A stretch of DNA of 11,442 bases from SURF-24 sp964537965 (lineage in GTDB: Bacteria > Bacteroidota > Ignavibacteria > Ignavibacteriales > SURF-24). Position numbers and translations under genes: made by a program. Shown here in pieces: positions 1 to 6,325 of the stretch. Below the pieces are notes generated by a model. It had not been told where the DNA came from. It searched no databases and was given only the letters and a program-made list of their open reading frames with translations. How positions within the stretch are numbered: position 1 is the stretch's first letter; the number at the start of each line of letters is the position of its first letter. The DNA lies in NCBI GenBank assembly GCA_964537965.1, contig CAZIDB010000153.1, positions 1 through 11,442 on the forward strand. The letters are read 5' to 3'.

Positions 1-18
1 AAAGCTTGTTAGTCCCAT
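1..18 (-). CDS. 5' end of an unidentified gene (partial, runs off the left edge)
   Basis: On the minus strand an ATG at 18-16 opens a frame reading MGLTSF that is still open at the window edge. It is preceded by a full AAGGAG Shine-Dalgarno sequence (complement of 27-32) with an 8-nt spacer, which is the main reason to call a gene here. It follows the chitinase on the same strand after about 227 bp (19-245). That gap holds no other supported gene and would have to contain the 5' leader and any promoter of this gene. Six residues cannot identify a product. The call rests only on the ribosome-binding site and orientation, so it is tentative. Confidence 0.42.
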
Positions 19-245
19 CTTATCTACTCCTTATCTGTTAATGCATAAAGTAATCTGAACAGTAAAACTTTCGTCAGATTGCTTCCCCTCATTCAAAGAT
101 CAAATACATCGTCATAAACCTTAACTATCTACTAATTAGTTACTACTTTTGTCATTAATGCCAAAGGCAATTTTTTACCTCTTAAAAACGCTAATTATGA
201 AAGACATTTTTATAAGGCTATGTTTGTCTGTGCTTTAAGTGCTGT

Positions 246-1883
246 TTATTTTACCAGCAACATTTTATTGCAGTAAATACCATGCTCTGTTTGCAAGGTA
301 TAGATATAAATTCCGCTTGGCAGAGACATTCCGTTAAATGATGATACGAATGAAATATTATAATCACCTGCTTCTCTGAACTCATCATTTACCAGCACAG
401 CAACTTCTTCTCCGAGTGCATTAAATACTTTTAAGCTTACACTGCCGGATTGCGGCATTGAAAATCTTATAACAGTGGAGGGATTAAAAGGATTAGGATA
501 ATTTTCCAAAGTATATTTTCCGGGAAGGTTATTTTGATTTTCAACAATAGTTGACTGACCATTAGTAACAAAACTTTTAATTGCAGACCATTCACCTGTA
601 CCTGCAATGTTTGTTGAATTGACACGCCAGTAATAAGTTTTGTTCTGCATAAGGTTTGTCTTTGTGAAATATGTAAGATTAATTCCCTTCTTATAAAATA
701 ACGGAGATGCAAAGGTAATTGCAGTATCAACCTGAATATTATATGAAGTTGTTGAATCTGTTGGCTGCCAGGTAAATTGTATAGATGAATAATTCTGTGT
801 TGCTCCGTCTGATGGCAATAATGCAACAGGCGCAGCCGGAGTGTTAACTGGAACATTCAACAAATATTTTCCAATCATATTGAGAAGCGGTGTGCTGCCG
901 GAAGAATGATCCTGACCTATTTTCCAGATAATTGCTCCCGCAAGATTAATCTTATGAATATACTCGCATTTTAATTTTACTGATGTGGTATCATCATACA
1001 CAATTATTCTTGTTTTATCTGCATCCTGCAGATAAGGTACTTTGCAAATATCATCCCAGTAGTACTGCCAGCCTGTAGTTAGTTTTTTGGCATTAGCATT
1101 CACATAAGAAATAGAAGAACTTTGAGACTGCGTAATAGCGGAATATAAAGCGGATGATTTAAAATTATAACCATAGAAAGGTATTCCAAGGCAAAGTTTG
1201 TTTTTAGGAATGCCGGCATTTATATATTGATTCAAACAACTGTTTGTTGAATAGTACTGGCTTGAGGAAGAATACAACGGAGAATTATGACCAGAGTTTG
1301 TTTCCCATGGGCCATAGAAATCATAAGTCATTATTCCGAACCAGTCAAGTTTATCCTTAAGTGCAGAAATGTTATAAACACCATTCCAGTCGGTTGAAGG
1401 AAGTGCAGCAGAAATTAATTCAATTCCCGCAATATCAAAAGCAGCTCTAAGCTCTGTTGCAAGAGCAACAAAATTTGCTTTGTCAGCCACACCCGGATAT
1501 TCCCAGTCCAGGTCAATACCATCATAGCCGTTTGTACTACAGAACTCCACAAGATTATTTACGAACTTACGCCTCAGTGCGGTATCTGCACAAACAGGTT
1601 TAAAATTATCTGAGTTTCCCCAACCTCCCACGGCAGCAACAATCTTCACACCGTTATTATGCGCCTCGGTAATAAGATCAGGATAGTAGAACCAGTAATC
1701 TGTCCCAATGCTTCCGTTAAGGTTTGGCCTGATGAAAGCATGAGCTATATGTGTAAGTTTACTGTAATCTATTTGTTTGTGTGAATAAGACGAATAATCA
1801 GCATAGTAATAACCAACAACAATTTTATCAGATGGTTTAACAATCTGCGAAAGCAAAACGAGTGCAAAAAATAATTTTTTCAT
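246..1883 (-). CDS. Secreted GH18 chitinase with FN3-like domain and T9SS C-terminal sorting tail
   Basis: This is a predicted glycoside hydrolase family 18 enzyme that cleaves beta-1,4-GlcNAc linkages in chitin or related glycans outside the cell. The chosen start is the ATG at 1883: it directly follows GGGAG and begins a signal peptide (MKKLFFALVLLSQ). A longer frame would use a TTG at 1904 and add seven residues that break the signal peptide. In the 545-residue product the GH18 barrel spans about 20-343. It has VGGW at 85-88, the catalytic DxxDxDxE motif as D121/D124/D126/E128 (catalytic acid E128), the MxYD motif at 185-188, and the C-terminal barrel tryptophan W320. A fibronectin-III-like domain (about 350-441) has the typical YYWRV strand. 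The last roughly 90 residues (457-545) contain NYPNPFNPST and end in a basic MLLVK, matching type A T9SS sorting domains. Substrate is inferred from the family; an endo-beta-N-acetylglucosaminidase is possible. The T9SS machinery is not in this window. Confidence 0.93.
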   Translation of the reverse strand: MKKLFFALVLLSQIVKPSDKIVVGYYYADYSSYSHKQIDYSKLTHIAHAFIRPNLNGSIGTDYWFYYPDLITEAHNNGVKIVAAVGGWGNSDNFKPVCADTALRRKFVNNLVEFCSTNGYDGIDLDWEYPGVADKANFVALATELRAAFDIAGIELISAALPSTDWNGVYNISALKDKLDWFGIMTYDFYGPWETNSGHNSPLYSSSSQYYSTNSCLNQYINAGIPKNKLCLGIPFYGYNFKSSALYSAITQSQSSSISYVNANAKKLTTGWQYYWDDICKVPYLQDADKTRIIVYDDTTSVKLKCEYIHKINLAGAIIWKIGQDHSSGSTPLLNMIGKYLLNVPVNTPAAPVALLPSDGATQNYSSIQFTWQPTDSTTSYNIQVDTAITFASPLFYKKGINLTYFTKTNLMQNKTYYWRVNSTNIAGTGEWSAIKSFVTNGQSTIVENQNNLPGKYTLENYPNPFNPSTVIRFSMPQSGSVSLKVFNALGEEVAVLVNDEFREAGDYNISFVSSFNGMSLPSGIYIYTLQTEHGIYCNKMLLVK

Positions 1884-2037
1884 TATCTCCCTGTTTATTT
1901 TCAACCTGGCAAAAAATAATTCATCAAGTCAACACATCAAATGAAAATATTAAACAAAAAATTCTCTAAAATTTTACTTGACATTACAGGATTTGTTTGG
2001 TAATGAACTTCTCCTTTTGCTTACAAATTAAATTGAT

Positions 2038-2799
2038 TCACCTTTCAGCAATAACAAGCATTTCATAATCCTCAGTAGTCAGTTTATCGTTCCTGCTGAA
2101 TGCGCCAAGTTTTGCACCAAAGATATCAATCGTTTTATAGTTAAGTGATTTAAGCAGCCAGGTAATTTCCGAAGGCACATAATATCTTTCATTACAATAC
2201 AGTTCTTTCGTATTACCTTCATCATCCTTAAATGTTGTAATGTTATAATCCCTGAAAGTCATCAGATCGAATGAATTATCTTTATATGTTGCATTTCCCT
2301 CTTCAATTGTGCTTGCAAGAAAATCTTTAACTGAATGAAACAGCGGGAATAGACCATTAAGAGTTGTAAAGATTATTTTCCCATTAGTTTTCAAAGTTTT
2401 GGTTACACTCTGCAGAATCTGAAAATTCATTTCATCTGTTTCCATCAGCGGGAAGGAACCTTCGCAAAGCATAATTGCAACATCAAACTCATTTTCAAAT
2501 GGTAATGCCCTCGCATCCTGAACCAGGAAATTGATATTAAGATTACTTTTTATCGCCTTATCTTTTGCACAGTTTATTTGCGATTCAGAAAGATCAACCC
2601 CGGTAATATTATAACCGCGTTTTGTCAGTTCAATTGAATGTCTTCCGGTTCCGCAGCCAACATCAAGGATCTTAAGACTTTTGTTAAAACCAATTTCATT
2701 CTCAATAAAATCGCACTCACCCAAAGTACCATGAGTAAAAATTTCTTTATCATAAGTCTTACCGTAATTCTCGAATAAAGCTTCGTACCATTGTTTCAT
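2038..2799 (-). CDS. Class I SAM-dependent methyltransferase
   Basis: This 253-residue protein is predicted to be a soluble, cytoplasmic methyltransferase with a Rossmann-like fold. Motif I is LDVGCGTG at 45-52, the SAM-binding glycine-rich loop. The acidic residue at the end of strand beta-2 is in VDLSESQ (D69), contacting the SAM ribose. Motif II is the QDARALPF stretch (94-101), followed by FDVAIML (about 105-111). The C-terminal half (about 140-253) is the variable substrate region, with RYYVPSEITWLL (about 205-216) as often seen in Methyltransf_11/25-type proteins. The start ATG at 2799 has GGGAGA about 8 nt upstream. It is on the same strand as the chitinase, 154 bp away, and divergent from the tetR efflux cluster. 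On the minus strand TAATTTTG (complement of 2822-2829) resembles a Bacteroidetes-type -7 element, but no good upstream partner was found. The substrate cannot be told from sequence. Confidence 0.85.
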   Translation of the reverse strand: MKQWYEALFENYGKTYDKEIFTHGTLGECDFIENEIGFNKSLKILDVGCGTGRHSIELTKRGYNITGVDLSESQINCAKDKAIKSNLNINFLVQDARALPFENEFDVAIMLCEGSFPLMETDEMNFQILQSVTKTLKTNGKIIFTTLNGLFPLFHSVKDFLASTIEEGNATYKDNSFDLMTFRDYNITTFKDDEGNTKELYCNERYYVPSEITWLLKSLNYKTIDIFGAKLGAFSRNDKLTTEDYEMLVIAER

Positions 2800-2972
2800 T
2801 TCTGTTCTCCCATCTTTTTTTCAAAATTAAACAATTGCAGCTAAAAACCATTAATAAAAAACAGGCAAGAGGGAAATGCTGTTGTCACTCTTGAAAATCT
2901 GTAGGAATGTTTCTGTAATGAAGTTAATAATAGGCTGAATCCTGAAACTACTGGTAAACTTTTTCTAAAAAT

Positions 2973-3005
2973 TTTACCGATTATTTTTCCCCGTTTACCG
3001 ATTAT
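2973..3005. repeat. 12-bp direct repeat TTTACCGATTAT, 21-bp period
   Basis: TTTACCGATTAT occurs at 2973-2984 and again, identically, at 2994-3005, so the copies start 21 bp apart, about two helical turns. The core also appears inverted as GGTAAA at 2953-2958, 20 bp before the first copy. Same-face spacing in a divergent promoter region suggests binding sites for a regulator, possibly acting on the methyltransferase, whose start lies about 175 bp away. The repeat is seen directly; the regulatory role is inference. Confidence 0.5.
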
Positions 3006-3052
3006 CCCTATCTGAATTTGACTTCCTGGATTATCTTTAGCACTCATAAAAA

Positions 3053-3086
3053 GAACACTTGTTTTAAAATGTGAACCATTGTTCAC
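3053..3086. promoter_or_regulatory. Putative TetR-family operator upstream of the efflux operon
   Basis: A perfect inverted repeat, GTGAAC-CATT-GTTCAC, lies at 3071-3086, some 45 bp before the tetR start. Exactly 20 bp upstream of its GAAC-N4-GTTC core (3073-3084) is a degenerate copy, GAAC-ACTT-GTTT (3053-3064), matching at 9 of 12 positions. TetR-family repressors commonly bind short palindromes next to their own gene and act as dimers or pairs of dimers. Position and symmetry therefore fit autorepression of the downstream regulator-efflux set. TTGTTC at 3079-3084 overlaps the palindrome and could serve as a -35 element with an AT-rich -10 near 3104-3109, but this promoter reading is weak. 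Confidence 0.55.
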
Positions 3087-3131
3087 TTAATGATGTTCTG
3101 ATTCATATTAATTTATTAAAACTGATATACA

Positions 3132-3761
3132 TTGGAAGACACAAATACATTAACCAGAAAAGACAGAGAAAAGTTACAGCGTAAACAGGAAATAATGAAA
3201 GCTGCTGCGCTTCTTTTTTCACAAAAGGGATTCAACCATACAACCCTGGAAGAAATAGCGGTAAAAGCCGAGTTCGGAATCGGTACCATTTATAATTATT
3301 TCCAATCCAAGGAAGAAATATTCAAGAGCATAATTGATAATACATTCGACAGAAGTTACGAGATACTTAGCCAGTGTGTTAATGATACGCCATCTTTGGT
3401 TGAATTCTTTAAAACATATACAAGAAAAGTTTTTGAATTCTATGCTGATAACAAAGAAGAACTGATAATACTCGTAAGCTTTTATACGGCTATTGGCGAA
3501 GGACCTTCCAACTTAAGAAGAGACGCTTTCAATGCAAAGGATTGCAAACTTGATGAGTTGCTGAAGCAAAAGATTAAGGAAGGAATTAAGAACAAGGAGA
3601 TAAGAAAAATAAACCCGGAATATCTCTACATATTTTATCATGGACTTTTATTTCCATACATAGCAAACTTAGTCTATCTTGGTAAGCTTAATAAACCGGA
3701 AATCAATCAACATATAAATTTTATTCTCGATGTAATTTTTAACGGAATACTTGTAAGGTAA
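3132..3761 (+). CDS. TetR/AcrR-family transcriptional regulator, probable efflux repressor
   Basis: This is a predicted one-component repressor (209 residues) of the adjoining RND efflux genes. The N-terminal TetR domain runs from about residue 15 to 65: helix 1 is EIMKAAALLFSQKGF, and the helix-turn-helix is at about 37-57, ending in the family-typical TIYNYFQSKEEIF. Residues 66-209 form the variable, all-helical ligand-binding and dimerisation domain, which would sense the pump substrate. The start is uncertain. The only start-like codon that keeps helix 1 intact is a TTG at 3132, which has no visible Shine-Dalgarno and an in-frame stop at 3123. An ATG at 3195 has AGGA just upstream but would remove the beginning of helix 1. 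Only 14 bp separate its stop from the channel gene, so co-transcription is very likely. A palindrome at 3071-3086 is the probable operator. The regulated compound is unknown. Confidence 0.9.
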   Translation: MEDTNTLTRKDREKLQRKQEIMKAAALLFSQKGFNHTTLEEIAVKAEFGIGTIYNYFQSKEEIFKSIIDNTFDRSYEILSQCVNDTPSLVEFFKTYTRKVFEFYADNKEELIILVSFYTAIGEGPSNLRRDAFNAKDCKLDELLKQKIKEGIKNKEIRKINPEYLYIFYHGLLFPYIANLVYLGKLNKPEINQHINFILDVIFNGILVR

Positions 3762-3765
3762 TTAT

Positions 3766-3779
3766 AGGAGACAATGTGA
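3766..3779 (+). promoter_or_regulatory. Ribosome-binding site with overlapping ATG-TGA start-stop and GTG start
   Basis: AGGAG at 3766-3770 is followed by ACAATGTGA. An ATG at 3774-3776 is directly followed by an in-frame TGA (3777-3779). The GTG that opens the channel gene is at 3776-3778 and overlaps both. The GTG is chosen because it gives the signal peptide MKKISLIIF and a 5-nt spacer to AGGAG, whereas the ATG gives a one-codon frame. The overlap could reduce translation of the channel, but that effect is inference. Confidence 0.5.
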
Positions 3780-5194
3780 AAAAAATATCTTTAATTATTT
3801 TCGTTCTTGCAGGAAGCATTTTTGCGCAGGTTAACGGATTGGTATTTAATAATATGCCCGATGGTTTAAGGCGTCCGGAGGAATCAAGAAAGATTCTGCC
3901 TGCTGATACAATCTCCCGCACGGAAATGAGACTTTCACTTAACGATGCAATCACTCTGGCAATGGCTCAGAATAAAGATGTTCTTATTGCAAATGAAGAA
4001 TTGAAAAAAGCAGACGCGCAGATAAGCGAAGCTTACGGAAATGCTATGCCTAACCTTTCTTTCACCGGTCAATATCTTAGAAATATTAAGAAGCCTGTGC
4101 TTTTTATACCAGGGGGCACACCGTTTAACCCGGATCCAAATCCGCTTAAAATGGAATTAGCGCTTGATAATAATTATAGTGCCTCACTTTCTTTAAACCA
4201 GGTTTTGTTCAGCGCTAAAGTTAATACTGCAATACAGATTGCAAAGGAATATAATAATTACACAGAACATAATAGCCAGTCAACAAGAGAAGATGTTGTT
4301 CTGTCTGTTAAGAAAGCTTATTACGCAGTATTGCTTACACAAAAAGTTGTTGATGTTACAAAGGAAGGTCTTGAATTGGCAAAAGCAACTTATGAGAACT
4401 TAGATAAATTATATAAAGAAGGAATGGCAAGTGAATTTGATTTACTCAGGGCACAGGTGCAGGTTTCCAATACCGAGCCGATGGTTAGCCAGGCAGAGAA
4501 TAATCTGCTTCTCGCAAAGAACGCATTAAGAAGTTTGCTTGCATTGGATTCATCCCAACCGCTTACGCTTACAGGTGATTTGATAATGGACGAAATTCCT
4601 GCAAGTATTCTTGATGAAGAAAGCTTACTTTCACTTAAGAGAAACAGCTCTTTATTGGGATTGCATTCTTATGATAAAATTCTTGATAAGAATATTACAA
4701 TCCAGAAATCAGATTACTATCCAACGCTTGCAGCTTTCGGAAGTTATGAATGGCAAACGCAGGATAACGGATTTAATTTTAACCAGTACAATACGGCAAA
4801 AAGTCTGATTGTGGGTGTTCAGTTAACCTATACATTGTTTGATGGTTTTATGCGAAAGTACCGTACCGAGCAGGCGATAATTGAAAAAGATAAACTTGCG
4901 CTTAACATTAAAAAACTTGAAGACGGAATTAAGATACAGGTAGACGAATCAAGATTCAGAATGAACGATGCTAAGAAAAGAGTTGAAGCCCAGGCTAAAA
5001 GCGTAGAGCAGGCACAGAAAGCATTATCAATTGCTGAAGTTAGATTTAAAAACGGTTTGGGCACACAGCTTGAATTAATTGATGCCCGGCTTGCTCTCAC
5101 TCAAACCCAGATTAACCGCGCCCAGTCAATCTACGATTATCTTGTTGCACGCGCCGACTGGGAAAAAACATCAGGATTTAACAAGATTCAATAG
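3776..5194 (+). CDS. TolC-family outer-membrane efflux channel
   Basis: This is the outer-membrane component of the tripartite RND pump encoded here. It forms a trimeric beta-barrel with a long periplasmic alpha-helical tunnel through which substrates leave the cell. The 472-residue protein starts with a signal peptide (MKKISLIIFVLAGSIFAQ, cleavage near 17-18). Two outer-membrane efflux (OEP) repeats follow, at about 53-250 and 285-465. Features typical of the family are LSLNDAITLAMAQN (53-66), MPNLSFTG (91-98) and YPTLAAFGSYEW (315-326) entering the barrel strands, VQLTYTLFDGF (348-358), and the late-helix signature KNGLGTQLELIDARLALTQ (425-443). Length is normal for TolC relatives. The start is GTG with a strong AGGAG; see the start-stop overlap. 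It is 14 bp after the regulator and 46 bp before the adaptor gene, so all are probably one operon. Substrates cannot be inferred. Confidence 0.93.
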   Translation: MKKISLIIFVLAGSIFAQVNGLVFNNMPDGLRRPEESRKILPADTISRTEMRLSLNDAITLAMAQNKDVLIANEELKKADAQISEAYGNAMPNLSFTGQYLRNIKKPVLFIPGGTPFNPDPNPLKMELALDNNYSASLSLNQVLFSAKVNTAIQIAKEYNNYTEHNSQSTREDVVLSVKKAYYAVLLTQKVVDVTKEGLELAKATYENLDKLYKEGMASEFDLLRAQVQVSNTEPMVSQAENNLLLAKNALRSLLALDSSQPLTLTGDLIMDEIPASILDEESLLSLKRNSSLLGLHSYDKILDKNITIQKSDYYPTLAAFGSYEWQTQDNGFNFNQYNTAKSLIVGVQLTYTLFDGFMRKYRTEQAIIEKDKLALNIKKLEDGIKIQVDESRFRMNDAKKRVEAQAKSVEQAQKALSIAEVRFKNGLGTQLELIDARLALTQTQINRAQSIYDYLVARADWEKTSGFNKIQ

Positions 5195-5240
5195 TTCAGG
5201 ATAATGTAATCAGAAAGAAATTAATCAGGAGAATTAAAAA

Positions 5241-6311
5241 ATGAAAAGTAGAATGGTTTATAGTTTATTATTGCTTGGAGCTTTTACTTACTTATCTATC
5301 GGATGCGCCAGCAAAAAAGAAGAAGCGGATGAAAATATAAAAGTTAAAAAATCAGATTCAGTTGCTGTGTTTGCAGAAAAACCTGAAGTGCAGAAACTAA
5401 CAGTCACTAAAACTTATACAGGTACAATTGAAGGAGAACAGCAGGCAAATATTGTAAGCCAGCTTGCTGAAAGAATTGTTGAAATTCCAGTTCACGTTGG
5501 TAGTGTTGTAGGAGCAGGACAGGTTTTAATAAAGTTAGATAAAAGCGGCGCTACATCCCAGTATTACCAGGCGCAAAGCAATCTGAAAAATTTAGAGCGT
5601 AATCTTACAAGAATGAAAAATCTTTATGAAAGTGGTGCAGTATCAAAACAGAATTTAGATGATGTACAAACCGGTTACGATGTTGCCAAGGCAAACTTTG
5701 AAGCTGCAAAAGCTGCAGTTGAAATTACTTCTCCAATAAGCGGAGTAGTAACGGAAGTAAAATTAAATCCGGGAGATTTTGCTTCACCAGGAATGCCGAT
5801 TATAACTGTTGCTAAAATCAATTCGTTAAAGATTAAACTTAGCATCGGTGAGGCTGATATTCCTTATGTTAATAACGGTCAGGTTGTTGATGTTTATTCC
5901 GAACTGAATCCTTCGATTAAGGCTAAAGCAAAGATAAATGAAATTTCAAAATCGGCTGACTTATCGACAAGAACTTTTGAAGTGAAAGCAATTTTTCCAA
6001 ACTCAAAAGACCAGTGGTTCAAACCGGGTATGTTTGCCAAGGCTGATTTAACTCTTACTTCTTCAAGGGATATAACCACTATTCCAAGAGAATCTGTTAT
6101 TTATACGAATGAAGGCCCGAAAGTATTTATTATTAAAGATGGAAAAGCTTACAGCCAGAACATTAAACTTGGATTACAAAATGAAAGTATGATTGAAATA
6201 ACGGATGGACTTAACCCGGAAGTTCTTGTAGTTAAGGTTGGTATGAATAATCTTAAAGACGGTTCGGTGGTTGCTCTTTCAAATGAAAACTTACTTTCTA
6301 AAAGTAACTAA
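5241..6311 (+). CDS. RND efflux periplasmic adaptor (membrane-fusion protein), lipoprotein
   Basis: This is the adaptor that bridges the inner-membrane RND pump and the TolC-like channel. The 356-residue protein has a lipoprotein signal peptide with lipobox LSIGC, so C22 is the predicted lipidated first residue, anchoring it to a membrane. The domain order is standard for the HlyD/AcrA family. It comprises a first half of the lipoyl domain (about 66-100), an alpha-helical hairpin (about 101-160), the second lipoyl half (about 161-195, TSPISGVVTEVKLNPGDF), a beta-barrel (about 197-272) and a membrane-proximal domain (about 273-345). R124, L128 and S135 in the hairpin resemble the RLS motif that contacts TolC-type channels. 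The hairpin is short. The start ATG has AGGAG at 5227-5231 with a 9-nt spacer. Its stop is 14 bp before the pump gene. Confidence 0.94.
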   Translation: MKSRMVYSLLLLGAFTYLSIGCASKKEEADENIKVKKSDSVAVFAEKPEVQKLTVTKTYTGTIEGEQQANIVSQLAERIVEIPVHVGSVVGAGQVLIKLDKSGATSQYYQAQSNLKNLERNLTRMKNLYESGAVSKQNLDDVQTGYDVAKANFEAAKAAVEITSPISGVVTEVKLNPGDFASPGMPIITVAKINSLKIKLSIGEADIPYVNNGQVVDVYSELNPSIKAKAKINEISKSADLSTRTFEVKAIFPNSKDQWFKPGMFAKADLTLTSSRDITTIPRESVIYTNEGPKVFIIKDGKAYSQNIKLGLQNESMIEITDGLNPEVLVVKVGMNNLKDGSVVALSNENLLSKSN

Positions 6312-6325
6312 AAGGAAATTGTAAA

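Larger units (their letters stand above)
2800..3131. other. Divergent intergenic region between methyltransferase and tetR; no supported gene
   Basis: This 332-bp stretch separates two divergently transcribed genes and should hold the promoters for both. It contains a 12-bp direct repeat (2973-3005) and two operator-like inverted repeats (3053-3086), listed separately. An 81-codon minus-strand frame (2841-3086) is open here, but its start is a GTG lying inside the inverted repeat and it has no ribosome-binding site. The internal ATG is also without one, and the translated product shows no recognisable domain. I therefore treat the region as non-coding. Confidence 0.7.

Noticed and set aside
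52..80. Inverted repeat AATCTGA / TCAGATT with a 15-nt spacer
   Set aside because: Seven bp with a long spacer and no T-run is weak and can arise by chance; it is not clearly tied to a promoter or terminator.
159..177. TGCC-AAA-GGCA followed by a T-run on the plus strand
   Set aside because: The stem is only 4 bp with a 3-nt loop, and it is on the strand opposite to the neighbouring genes.
1978..2006. Plus-strand TTGACA followed 17 bp later by TAATGA, resembling a sigma-70 promoter
   Set aside because: The -10 match is poor, and both flanking genes are on the minus strand, so it would produce only antisense RNA to the methyltransferase.
1996..2030. Orphan Shine-Dalgarno-like AAAAGGAG on the minus strand after the methyltransferase stop
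   Set aside because: No ATG, GTG or TTG follows at a suitable distance; an ATT-initiated reading would end after six codons.
2841..3086. 81-codon minus-strand open frame between the methyltransferase and tetR
   Set aside because: It starts at a GTG inside the operator-like palindrome, no ribosome-binding site precedes it or its internal ATG, and the translation has no recognisable domain.
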